Part shown: positions 6,789 to 14,537 of the stretch, piece after piece
How the letters are laid out: each line of letters opens with the position of its first letter
Numbering within the stretch: the first letter of the stretch is position 1
Origin: Parabacteroides faecalis
GTDB taxonomy: Bacteria > Bacteroidota > Bacteroidia > Bacteroidales > Tannerellaceae
Assembly: GCF_022809355.1 (NCBI RefSeq)
Contig: NZ_JAKZMM010000022.1
Location: forward strand, 1 to 64,000
DNA length: 64,000 nt
Direction of reading: 5' to 3'
Position numbers and translations under genes: made by a program
The notes under the pieces: generated by a model
The model's database searches: none
What the model was told of the DNA's origin: nothing
Seen by the model: only the letters and a program-made list of their open reading frames with translations

Positions 6789-8522
6789 TTAGAGTGAATT
6801 TAATAGCGTATTCGCTTTTTCTACCACTTCTTGCCACGGAAGCTGGCTGTTGTTGATATCTTTTGTGCGGATCTCTTCCAGCACCTTATCCAGTTCCTCC
6901 AGGTTTGCACCTTCTTTGCGTAATATCCTTACTTTTTCTGCTGCTTCAATGCCATCAATCAACCGTTCGAATCGGATGGATGAGCGAAGATACGGATAGA
7001 CCAGATAAGTATCTCCTGAACTCCAATTACCGAAGCGGGAATCATATTGCGGATTTTCTGGCCATGAGTTGTAAGCCCAGCGAAGCATACCGTCATAATC
7101 GCAGGCAAGACCATACCAGCCTAATAATTCGGCTTCGTATGGATGAGAGAAAGTAAATGTATTTGGATAGAACGGACCGCAACAAACGTAGAATGTTGTA
7201 TTGAAGCCATTGGCACGGCGGGCAACGATATCGTCATGATCGACCTTTTGTCCTTGTGATACGCAAACATCACGCATCCTATTATACTTCTTATACGATT
7301 TGTGATTATCAGCAATGGCAAATCCCATTTCCGGAGCACATTTTTCCAATACTTTTACTGCCGCGTCCATTTGCTCCGGTGAACGTTCATCCATGGCTAT
7401 GTTGGTAATGTCTAACCAACCTTTTTCATCCAAATGCTTCTTGAAGTCTGCTAAGAAAGGTTCCCACATTTGAGCAAATTCAGGTTTTCCCGGTGTTGCG
7501 ACAACTGTAACCTTTTTGTTCTCGGCTTCGTCGAAGTAATCCAATTCACAATTCCATGGAACCATCGAATAACAATTGATCATGCGGTTGATACCGATTG
7601 ACAACATCATTTCTACCCAGCGATCGAATACCTGGTAATCATAGCTCCAGCTGCCATCTTTATGTCGTGTCCATTTGATCATGTCTTCGTAGGCATCGTA
7701 GCATTGATGATTCCAGGGATCTTTATTGAGCGTGGCGGTAATGACTTTCTGACCGGCTTTTGCCAAAGGAATCATCGTCTGTCTTAAGGCTTCGAAGTGT
7801 TCGTCGCTCCACATCTGTAAACCTTCTGCTCGTGCTACTGCTGATGGATGTTGCCATAAATCCAGATGGTAACTCCATTGGTCGGGTGTTGGCAGCAGAT
7901 GGTCAATTACTTTCAGTTGGATCGGGAATGAAATCTTTCCCTTGTCTTGACTTTTGACCGTTACTGTAGAAGTATAAACACCGGCAACGGCATCTTGCGG
8001 TACTTGGATCGTAATCCATACCGGATGAGTTGTGCGGGGAGCCATATCGAAACGAGACAATGAATCCAACATATCCGGCATCAATACGCTAGGACCGCCT
8101 TTCTTGAATTCCGGAGAATTAATATCTGCCAGTGTATATCTTACGAAACGAGCCTGAGCAATCGTACTCGGTAAAGATGCATTGTCTGCTTTGAAGTCAT
8201 CAATATGACAGGTGACGCCATTGGCGCCTTCAGCAGCCCAAAGAAGAAGTTGTGCGGAGGCTTTTTCTCCACGCCAGGCAACTAATGCGCAAGGTTTGTC
8301 TGCTAAAACCTGAGGAACTTCACTACGAGAGTAGCGCCAATCAATACTTCCCCATGCACCATTCAGCTGTTTTCCTGTTTGGTTCCAGAGGTTTTCTGCT
8401 TCAGTACTAATGGCTACCGGATCTTCTGCTTCCTGAAATGTCGTAACAGGAACATACTTTTGCTCTTGACAACCGAAGAAAGCAAGAGCTAGAAATGCAA
8501 GCATTGTGTTTTTCAATTCCAT
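6789..8522 (-). CDS. GH123-like glycosidase lipoprotein (DUF4091 type)
   Basis: A 577-residue lipoprotein resembling glycoside hydrolase family 123 enzymes, which remove beta-linked N-acetylgalactosamine with help from the substrate's acetamido group. Seen: signal peptide with lipobox ALAFFGC (Cys18), an N-terminal beta-rich region (about 40-210), then a TIM-barrel-like region with the adjacent acidic pair D378-E379 in NIAMDERSPEQM, as in the GH123 active site. I chose the ATG at 8522 because it starts the lipoprotein signal; an upstream ATG at 8549 would add nine polar residues. No SusC/SusD pair is next to it, so it is an isolated glycan gene. Substrate is inferred from family. Confidence 0.75.
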   Translation of the reverse strand: MELKNTMLAFLALAFFGCQEQKYVPVTTFQEAEDPVAISTEAENLWNQTGKQLNGAWGSIDWRYSRSEVPQVLADKPCALVAWRGEKASAQLLLWAAEGANGVTCHIDDFKADNASLPSTIAQARFVRYTLADINSPEFKKGGPSVLMPDMLDSLSRFDMAPRTTHPVWITIQVPQDAVAGVYTSTVTVKSQDKGKISFPIQLKVIDHLLPTPDQWSYHLDLWQHPSAVARAEGLQMWSDEHFEALRQTMIPLAKAGQKVITATLNKDPWNHQCYDAYEDMIKWTRHKDGSWSYDYQVFDRWVEMMLSIGINRMINCYSMVPWNCELDYFDEAENKKVTVVATPGKPEFAQMWEPFLADFKKHLDEKGWLDITNIAMDERSPEQMDAAVKVLEKCAPEMGFAIADNHKSYKKYNRMRDVCVSQGQKVDHDDIVARRANGFNTTFYVCCGPFYPNTFTFSHPYEAELLGWYGLACDYDGMLRWAYNSWPENPQYDSRFGNWSSGDTYLVYPYLRSSIRFERLIDGIEAAEKVRILRKEGANLEELDKVLEEIRTKDINNSQLPWQEVVEKANTLLNSL

Positions 8523-8588
8523 ACTATTTATTTTAATTGAATAAATCATGAACGATTATTGATTCATTTATTAACTAAGAAATCTTTA

Positions 8589-8666
8589 TTCGCCCAGGGC
8601 GAACATATATTCGGTGTGGGCGATTATATATTCAACGTGGGTGAATATATAATCAGCGTGGGCGAA
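8589..8666. repeat. Tandem palindromic repeat, 4 units of 21 bp
   Basis: Four 15-bp cores at 8589-8603, 8610-8624, 8631-8645 and 8652-8666 are separated by 6-bp AT spacers (CATATA, TATATA, TATATA). The first core, TTCGCCCAGGGCGAA, is a perfect palindrome about a central base; the others are diverged but keep a TnnGCGTGGGnGAA-like form. The same 15+6 layout recurs at 47417-47473. Confidence 0.9.
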
Positions 8667-8758
8667 CAAAGTAAAATTCATCTATTCTTTCATAAAACAA
8701 TGTTATTATCAAAAGTATTGCTTGATGGATGAACTGAATTAGAATTTATCAAAAAAAG

Positions 8759-8812
8759 AAGGTGCGCCCAACGTCTTGATTGGTAATACCAGTAAACGTT
8801 TTGACGCACCTT
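8759..8812 (-). terminator. Terminator of asnS
   Basis: AAGGTGCG (8759-8766) pairs with CGCACCTT (8805-8812), with further pairing of AACGT and ACGTT inside. On the minus strand the stem is followed by a run of Ts (the A-run 8751-8757 on the plus strand). Confidence 0.82.
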
Positions 8813-8833
8813 GTTTTTATGCGGATTTCTTAA

Positions 8834-10240
8834 TTAGAATTCTGCATTATTCGGAGTACGCGGGAACGGAATCACATCGCGGATGTTGGCCATACCTGTA
8901 ACGAATAATAACAATCGTTCGAAACCAAGACCAAAACCAGAATGAGGAACCGTACCAAAGCGGCGAGTATCCAAATACCACCACATATCTTTCATCGGGA
9001 TATTCAATTCCTGAATGCGGTTGTAAAGCTTATCGTAATCAGCCTCACGTTCAGAACCACCGATGATTTCACCGATCTTCGGGAACAGAACGTCCATAGC
9101 ACGAACAGTCTTTCCGTCTTCGTTCTGTTTCATATAGAACGCCTTGATTTCTTTCGGGTAATCTGTCAGGATAACCGGACGTTTGAAATGTTCTTCCACC
9201 AAGAAACGTTCGTGTTCTGAAGCCAAATCAACACCCCAGTAAACCGGGAATTCAAATTTGTGGCCTTTCGCAACAGCTTCTTCCAGAATCTTGATACCTT
9301 CTGTATAAGGTAAGCGGACGAATTCGTCTTTCAAGACACCTTGCAAGCGTTCGATCAAGCCTTTGTCGAACATATCGTTCAGGAATTTAACATCGTCCAT
9401 GCAATTGTCGAGAGCCCATTGTACGCAGTACTTAATGAATTCTTCTGCCAATTCCATGTTGTCGTTGATGTCATTGAAGGCAACTTCCGGTTCAATCATC
9501 CAGAACTCAGCCAAGTGACGAGGAGTATTGGAGTTTTCAGCACGGAAAGTCGGACCGAATGTATAGATCTGACCCAAAGCTGTTGCAGCCAATTCACCTT
9601 CCAACTGACCAGAAACCGTCAGACTTGTCTGCTTTCCGAAGAAGTCATCGTCGTAAAGGATAGAGCCGTTCTCGTCTTTCTTCAAGTTATACAGGTTCTT
9701 CGTAGTTACCTGGAACATCTGTCCTGCACCTTCACAGTCGGAAGCCGTGATAATAGGTGTATGGAAGTAGAAGAAACCTTTGTCATGGAAGAATTTATGA
9801 ATCGCATAAGCCATGTTATGACGAATACGGAAAACGGCACCGAATGTATTCGTACGCGGACGCAAGTGAGCGATTTCACGCAAGAACTCCATCGAGTGAC
9901 CTTTCTTCTGTAACGGATAAGTTGCCGGATCAGCTGTACCGTAGATTTCAATTTCGGTAGCTTGGATTTCGACTGACTGACCTTTTCCTTGCGACTGCAC
10001 TAAAGTACCGTTTACACTGATACTGGCACCAGTCGTGATCGGTTTCAGAAACTCTTCACCTAATTTATCTACATCAACAACGATTTGAACATTATTTATT
10101 GTAGAACCGTCGTTCAGCGCAATAAAGTTTACTTGTTTACTGCCACGGCGAGTACGAACCCAACCTTTTACATTAACGGTAGAGCCAAAAGCTGTGCTTT
10201 TGAGCAAATCTACAATCTTTGTTCTTTTTATTGTTTCCAT
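8834..10240 (-). CDS. asnS: Asparaginyl-tRNA synthetase
   Basis: A 468-residue class II aminoacyl-tRNA synthetase that charges tRNA-Asn in the cytoplasm. Seen: N-terminal OB-fold anticodon-binding domain (about 15-105, [19 protein letters not shown]), class II motif 2 region ([19 protein letters not shown]) and motif 3 ([16 protein letters not shown]) close to the C-terminus. Length matches the usual 466-470. I start at the ATG at 10240 ([13 protein letters not shown]); the frame is open a further 30 nt upstream but that would overlap rluB and add a non-conserved tail. It lies 16 nt after rluB and is probably co-transcribed with it. Confidence 0.97.
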   Translation of the reverse strand: METIKRTKIVDLLKSTAFGSTVNVKGWVRTRRGSKQVNFIALNDGSTINNVQIVVDVDKLGEEFLKPITTGASISVNGTLVQSQGKGQSVEIQATEIEIYGTADPATYPLQKKGHSMEFLREIAHLRPRTNTFGAVFRIRHNMAYAIHKFFHDKGFFYFHTPIITASDCEGAGQMFQVTTKNLYNLKKDENGSILYDDDFFGKQTSLTVSGQLEGELAATALGQIYTFGPTFRAENSNTPRHLAEFWMIEPEVAFNDINDNMELAEEFIKYCVQWALDNCMDDVKFLNDMFDKGLIERLQGVLKDEFVRLPYTEGIKILEEAVAKGHKFEFPVYWGVDLASEHERFLVEEHFKRPVILTDYPKEIKAFYMKQNEDGKTVRAMDVLFPKIGEIIGGSEREADYDKLYNRIQELNIPMKDMWWYLDTRRFGTVPHSGFGLGFERLLLFVTGMANIRDVIPFPRTPNNAEF

Positions 10241-10256
10241 TATATTATTAGTTTTA

Positions 10257-11699
10257 TTATTCGAAAGCACCCATGCGCAATGCGTTTACTTCTTTTTCGT
10301 TCAGATAACGCCATTTACCGCGGCCCAGGTTTTTCTTCGTCAGACCGGCGAAATATACACGATCCAATTTAACGACGTGGTAACCTAATGATTCGAAGAT
10401 ACGACGAACAATACGGTTACGGCCTGAATGGATTTCGATACCTACCTGGCTCTTGTCTGTTTCGCTTGCATAGCTGATAGCGTCTGCATGGATTTCACCG
10501 TCTTCCAGTTCCAAACCGTTGGCGATTTTCTCCATATCTTCTACAGAAACATTCTTATCCAACCATACATGATAGATCTTCTTCTTCTTGAATGACGGAT
10601 GAGTCAGTTTAGAAGCCAGATCACCATCGTTCGTTAATAACAATACACCGGTTGTATTGCGGTCCAGACGGCCTACCGGATAGATTCTTTCTGTACAAGC
10701 GTGTTTTACCAAATCCATTACAGTCAGACGTTCCTGTGGATCATCAGATGTAGTCACACAGTTCTTCGGTTTGTTCAGGATGATGTAAACCTTGCTTTCA
10801 ATCTGAACCGGTTTGTCGTTGAAAGTTACTTTATCTGAACGAGTAATCTTTGTACCCAATTCTGTTACTACAACGTCGTTTACTTTTACATTACCTGCCT
10901 GGATGAATTCATCTGCCTCACGACGAGAGCAAACACCTGCATTCGACAAGAATTTGTTCAAACGGATCGGTTCGTTCGGATCTGCCAATACTTCCTTATA
11001 CTTCAATTGTTTCTGGAAGTTGTATTTAGCATTCGGATTGTAATTGTTAGAACGACGATTGTTGTTATTGTTCGGACGACGATTGTTGTTATTACGTCCG
11101 TTGTTTGCGTTATAACGGCCGCCACCGTATGCGTTTCCGCCACCGTAGTTATTGCCGTATGGACGTGGAGCTGCTCCGCGATTATCCTGACGGTTATCGA
11201 AGTTTGTACGGTTTTCACCTACACGCGGTCTTCTTTTCTTTACCGGTGCACCTTCCGGGTTGTTAGGTAAAGCATTGGGGTTGCTGCTATAAACCGGACG
11301 GTTGAAAGCACGTTGATCGTTGTTCGGATTGTAGGCCGGACGATTTCCATACTGACGGTTTTGATTATACCCTCCGTCACGATTCGGATTGTTGTAATTC
11401 GCGTTACGGTTATTACCATACTGGCGGTTGTTTCCATATCCGCCACGATTGTCATAACGTTGCTGATAACCTTGGTTGCCATAATCATTATACGACTGGC
11501 GATCTCCATAAGAACGATAACCTCCTCGGTCATTGTTTGCCGGTCGGTTGTACGGTCTGCGTTCATAGTTACCTTCCTGACGGTTGTAACCAGCGTTATA
11601 AGGTCTTCCACCGTCTTCTGCATTTTCTCTGTAGCCCGTTACTTTTCTTGGGCGTGCTGCTGGCTGCTGCTGTGCCTCGTCTCTTTCTTCTGTACTCAT
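10257..11699 (-). CDS. rluB: RluB-type rRNA pseudouridine synthase with long disordered N-terminus
   Basis: A 480-residue enzyme that converts a uridine of 23S rRNA (in E. coli, U2605) to pseudouridine. The conserved part starts with an S4 RNA-binding domain (about 245-290, [20 protein letters not shown]) and continues with the RsuA/RluB catalytic domain, catalytic Asp346 in [11 protein letters not shown]. Residues 1-240 are low-complexity, rich in Asn, Arg, Gly and Tyr with many RGG, YGN and NNR steps, so they should be unfolded and bind RNA or promote condensation. Extended RluB proteins are known in Bacteroidetes. A family member such as RluE or RluF is less likely. Confidence 0.9.
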   Translation of the reverse strand: MSTEERDEAQQQPAARPRKVTGYRENAEDGGRPYNAGYNRQEGNYERRPYNRPANNDRGGYRSYGDRQSYNDYGNQGYQQRYDNRGGYGNNRQYGNNRNANYNNPNRDGGYNQNRQYGNRPAYNPNNDQRAFNRPVYSSNPNALPNNPEGAPVKKRRPRVGENRTNFDNRQDNRGAAPRPYGNNYGGGNAYGGGRYNANNGRNNNNRRPNNNNNRRSNNYNPNAKYNFQKQLKYKEVLADPNEPIRLNKFLSNAGVCSRREADEFIQAGNVKVNDVVVTELGTKITRSDKVTFNDKPVQIESKVYIILNKPKNCVTTSDDPQERLTVMDLVKHACTERIYPVGRLDRNTTGVLLLTNDGDLASKLTHPSFKKKKIYHVWLDKNVSVEDMEKIANGLELEDGEIHADAISYASETDKSQVGIEIHSGRNRIVRRIFESLGYHVVKLDRVYFAGLTKKNLGRGKWRYLNEKEVNALRMGAFE

Positions 11700-11808
11700 T
11701 GTTGTATTTATTATAATAAAGGTTTATAATTGATAGCCTCACGGCTACCTTTGATTTTTTATTGTATGATTAAAATTAGGAGATAAAATAGCATTGATTC
11801 TGTTTATT

Positions 11809-11858
11809 ATCAAAGTAGTCCGGTTGATCGATTAGCAATTGTCCGGAACTACTTTGAT
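11809..11858 (-). terminator. Long hairpin between purB and rluB
   Basis: ATCAAAGTAGTCCGG (from 11809) pairs with CCGGAACTACTTTGAT (to 11858) with one bulge. It follows purB on the minus strand but lacks a T-run, so it may be a weak terminator or an RNA-stability element. Confidence 0.55.
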
Positions 11859-11876
11859 GCCTTTTTCTCCTTGTTT

Positions 11877-13220
11877 TTAAATTCCTGTATAATTATGCGG
11901 TGTAATCGCTCTTAATTCTTCTTTTACGCGATCACTGACCTGCAATGTTTCAATAAAATCTTTGATCGACTGTTCGGTGATGCCTGCATTGGTACGGGTA
12001 AGCGCCTTCAATGCTTCGTAGGGTTTCGGATAACCTTCCCGGCGTAAAATCGTTTGGATTCCTTCTGCCACGACTGCCCAACATTTGTCAAGGTCTGCTT
12101 CCAAGGCTTTCTCGTTCAGCAATAATTTACCCAGACCTTTTAACAGACTCTTGAAGGCAATTTCGATGTGTGCCATCGGAACACCAATATTTCTCAGAAC
12201 CGTTGAGTCTGTCAAGTCACGCTGTAAGCGGGAAATCGGAAGCTTTGTTGATAAATGTTCCAGGATTGCGTTGGCAATTCCTAAGTTTCCTTCTGCATTT
12301 TCGAAGTCGATCGGATTGACTTTATGCGGCATGGCCGATGAACCTACTTCGCCAGCTTTGATTTTCTGCTTGAAATATTCCATCGAAATATATTGCCAGA
12401 AGTCGCGGTTCAAGTCAATCAGGATGGTATTGATTCGTTTCATGCCATCGAAGATAGCACCCAGATTGTCGTAGTTGGAGATTTGTGTTGTCCACTCTTC
12501 GCGTTGTAATCCTAATGACTCACTGACGAACTTGTTACCGAAAGCTTTCCAGTCATATTCCGGATAAGCCACGTGATGCGCGTTGAAGTTTCCGGTAGCA
12601 CCTCCGAATTTGGCTGAAACAGGTATTGCCTTCAATAGGTTCAGTTGCTGTTTCAAGCGATAAACGAACACCATGATTTCTTTTCCTAAGCGGGTAGGAG
12701 AAGCCGGTTGTCCGTGAGTCTTGGCCAACATCGGGATATTCATCCATTCGTTTGCATACGTCTCTAATGTCTGGATCACTTCTTCCAGTCCTGGATAATA
12801 AACCTCATTCAGCGCTTCTTTCAGCGATAAGGGAATAGACGTGTTGTTGATGTCTTGTGATGTCAGTCCGAAATGAATGAACTCATGATATTTTTCAGCC
12901 AGGAAATGGTCTGTTTTTTCTTTGATGAAATACTCAACGGCTTTGACATCATGGTTGGTTACCTTCTCAATTTCTTTTACTCGCAAAGCATCTTCTTCCG
13001 TAAAATCTTTATAAACATTGCGAAGCCAAGTTTTTACTTCTTCCGTATTTAATTCACTTAATTGCGGAAGATATTCAGACAGAGCTATCAAATACTCAAT
13101 CTCCACGCGCACTCTATATCTAATCAGCGCGAATTCAGAAAAATAAGCTGCCAGGTTCTCAGCTTTGTTCCAATATCGCCCGTCAACAGGCGAGATGGCT
13201 GTTAGTGTCGATAGTATCAT
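11877..13220 (-). CDS. purB: Adenylosuccinate lyase
   Basis: A 447-residue fumarase/aspartase-superfamily enzyme with two jobs in purine synthesis: SAICAR to AICAR, and adenylosuccinate to AMP plus fumarate. Seen: ISPVDGRYWNKAENL at the N-terminus, a substrate-binding TSQDINNTS segment, and the superfamily signature GSSAMPHKVNPIDFENAEGN near residue 288. Length fits the E. coli-like branch (456). It is first of a possible purB-rluB-asnS transcript, but the 177-nt gap with a hairpin after purB may separate them. purA lies about 28 kb away in this window. Confidence 0.97.
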   Translation of the reverse strand: MILSTLTAISPVDGRYWNKAENLAAYFSEFALIRYRVRVEIEYLIALSEYLPQLSELNTEEVKTWLRNVYKDFTEEDALRVKEIEKVTNHDVKAVEYFIKEKTDHFLAEKYHEFIHFGLTSQDINNTSIPLSLKEALNEVYYPGLEEVIQTLETYANEWMNIPMLAKTHGQPASPTRLGKEIMVFVYRLKQQLNLLKAIPVSAKFGGATGNFNAHHVAYPEYDWKAFGNKFVSESLGLQREEWTTQISNYDNLGAIFDGMKRINTILIDLNRDFWQYISMEYFKQKIKAGEVGSSAMPHKVNPIDFENAEGNLGIANAILEHLSTKLPISRLQRDLTDSTVLRNIGVPMAHIEIAFKSLLKGLGKLLLNEKALEADLDKCWAVVAEGIQTILRREGYPKPYEALKALTRTNAGITEQSIKDFIETLQVSDRVKEELRAITPHNYTGI

Positions 13221-13255
13221 TTTTCCTTTAATACATTATATATTATGTAGAGTTG

Positions 13256-13290
13256 CAAAGTTAATGCTTTTCCTGGTATGTATATGCAAA
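13256..13290 (-). promoter_or_regulatory. Probable promoter for purB
   Basis: On the minus strand TAACTTTG (13256-13263) is a good -7 box 35 nt before the start codon. A TTTG (13287-13290) lies upstream, but the 23-nt spacing is longer than usual. Confidence 0.5.
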
Positions 13291-13323
13291 AGCAAAGTTT
13301 TTTTATTTTTTTCTCCGAAAATG

Positions 13324-13354
13324 TTTGGAGGTTTCAAAAAAAGCCGTACCTTTG
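13324..13354 (+). promoter_or_regulatory. Promoter for the tRNA-Val cluster
   Basis: TTTG at 13324-13327 and TACCTTTG at 13347-13354 with 19 nt between, about 45 nt before the first tRNA. Confidence 0.75.
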
Positions 13355-13399
13355 CACCGTCTTAAAGAGATAAGGCGTACAAAACATGATGAATGAAAA

Positions 13400-13474
13400 G
13401 GGCGTTTAGCTCAGCTGGTTCAGAGCATCTGCCTTACAAGCAGAGGGTCGGCGGTTCGAATCCGTCAACGCCCA
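13400..13474 (+). tRNA. tRNA-Val (anticodon TAC), copy 1
   Basis: A 75-nt tRNA. Acceptor GGGCGTT pairs with AACGCCC, discriminator A; the anticodon loop CTTACAA between TCTGC and GCAGA gives TAC (valine). The T arm is GGCGG TTCGAAT CCGTC. CCA is not encoded. It is the first of three identical genes. Confidence 0.97.
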
Positions 13475-13501
13475 CTTTTCAAAATAATCAACCGATTAAT
13501 C

Positions 13502-13576
13502 GGGCGTTTAGCTCAGCTGGTTCAGAGCATCTGCCTTACAAGCAGAGGGTCGGCGGTTCGAATCCGTCAACGCCCA
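13502..13576 (+). tRNA. tRNA-Val (anticodon TAC), copy 2
   Basis: Identical in sequence to copy 1. The 27-nt spacer before it (CTTTTCAAAATAATCAAC...) is nearly the same as the one before copy 3, so the unit of duplication is about 102 bp including the spacer. Confidence 0.97.
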
Positions 13577-13604
13577 CTTTTCAAAAACAATCAATCGATT
13601 AATC

Positions 13605-13679
13605 GGGCGTTTAGCTCAGCTGGTTCAGAGCATCTGCCTTACAAGCAGAGGGTCGGCGGTTCGAATCCGTCAACGCCCA
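13605..13679 (+). tRNA. tRNA-Val (anticodon TAC), copy 3
   Basis: Identical to copies 1 and 2, separated from copy 2 by a 28-nt spacer. A terminator follows 10 nt later, so all three are probably one transcript. Confidence 0.97.
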
Positions 13680-13689
13680 CACTTCTATC

Positions 13690-13714
13690 AAGCATCCATT
13701 TGGATGCTTTTTTT
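13690..13714 (+). terminator. Terminator of the tRNA-Val transcript
   Basis: AAGCATCC pairs with GGATGCTT over ATTT and runs into seven Ts. Confidence 0.9.
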
Positions 13715-13754
13715 GTTTCTACACAATTCATCGATTGTATTTATTACGACTGCT

Positions 13755-14090
13755 TTATAATTTCAGTTGTATTTGTCTGATTATTTCTTCCCGCTGTTCG
13801 CTGCTGGTGACGTAAATCTTTCCGCTTTTCGTGCGGATATAAAAGGCTTGGCTGTAATTTCCGACGAAAGCCGTGTATTTCCCTAATTCTTTATTTCGGA
13901 AAAGTCCGGTGTAACCTAAAAAGCCTCCGTTTCCCATCAGACGAATATCCGAATGATAATCCTTATATGGTTCGATTTTTTCTATTGCAGAAAAGGGAAT
14001 TTCTTTTATACCAGCCAGCTTACAGATCGTCAGTTTGTCATCGCCTAATTTTAAAGACATAGGTGCTTGTAAAACGAAATAAACGCTCAA
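13755..14090 (-). CDS. PH-domain-like membrane protein, start codon unclear
   Basis: At least 111 residues that resemble the small bacterial PH-domain membrane proteins: a beta-rich domain with LTICKLAGIKEIPFSAIEKIE and YIRTKSGKIYVTSSEQREEI. The only standard start in frame is a TTG at 14090, which would cut through a hydrophobic helix. The frame stays open upstream to about 14200 and encodes the rest of that helix (NTWVISAFSIVLLLSVYFVL) after STKINEF, yet has no ATG, GTG or TTG there. So the real N-terminus is probably near 14150 from a non-standard codon, or the start has been lost and this is a young pseudogene. Function unknown. Confidence 0.6.
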   Translation of the reverse strand: MSVYFVLQAPMSLKLGDDKLTICKLAGIKEIPFSAIEKIEPYKDYHSDIRLMGNGGFLGYTGLFRNKELGKYTAFVGNYSQAFYIRTKSGKIYVTSSEQREEIIRQIQLKL

Positions 14091-14205
14091 GAGTAATACG
14101 ATTGAAAAAGCGCTGATTACCCATGTGTTAAACTCGTTGATTTTCGTAGATAAGTAATAGATTGTTAACTGATTATTGATTATAAATAGGTTATAAACTA
14201 ATTAA

Positions 14206-14293
14206 TTCACATTTGTGATCTAATTAATTTACCTATGTGAATTGATTGATTCATATTAGTGATTTAATTAATTCATATAGGTGAATTAATTAA
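14206..14293. repeat. Tandem repeat, 4 units of 22 bp
   Basis: Units at 14206-14227, 14228-14249, 14250-14271 and 14272-14293 have the form TTCAnATnnGTGAnTTAATTAA. Each unit pairs TTCA with its complement TGAA/TGAT around a short centre, followed by an AT-only spacer. The period and layout match the arrays at 8589 and 47417, but the sequence is different. Confidence 0.9.
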
Positions 14294-14441
14294 TATATCA
14301 GCTATTTGATATGAAAAGAGGAAGGGGACGAATTTAGTTGGTGCGGGATTTGTCAGGAATTTTTCTTGGGATCCATCCGATTTTAAGAGAGGAAGATAAG
14401 TTTCTGTTGGATAACATAATTGTCAAACATCACAGAATAAA

Positions 14442-14472
14442 TTGTTTATCTCCGCAACAATTCCTAATTTGC
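14442..14472 (+). promoter_or_regulatory. Promoter for EF-G2
   Basis: TTG at 14442-14444 and TAATTTGC at 14465-14472, 20 nt apart, leaving a leader of about 60 nt. In B. thetaiotaomicron the paralogous gene is activated under carbon starvation by a CRP-like regulator; I did not identify that site here. Confidence 0.55.
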
Positions 14473-14537
14473 GGTCGTGACTTCAAAACGTCACATATAT
14501 TTCTATATTGTTAAACCTAAAAAAAGCTGATATCATC

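Larger units (their letters stand above)
8523..8833. other. Intergenic region with tandem repeat and terminator
   Basis: This 311-nt gap between two minus-strand genes holds a four-unit 21-bp repeat (8589-8666) and the asnS terminator (8759-8812). No reading frame or RNA gene of note is seen. Confidence 0.7.
14091..14537. other. Divergent intergenic region with tandem repeat
   Basis: This 447-nt gap between a minus-strand and a plus-strand gene holds the unstarted N-terminal extension of the PH-like gene (to about 14200), a four-unit 22-bp repeat (14206-14293) and the EF-G2 promoter with a leader of roughly 60 nt. Confidence 0.7.

Noticed and set aside
8942-9913. Two plus-strand frames of 92 and 190 codons opposite asnS
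   Set aside because: They are shadows of asnS, with no recognisable domain.
11007-11729. Several open frames on the plus strand opposite rluB
   Set aside because: They come from the low-complexity Asn/Arg/Gly codons of rluB and have Ile/Val/Thr-only composition.
13393-13602. A 69-residue frame with two identical halves
   Set aside because: It reads through tandem tRNA-Val genes; no protein.
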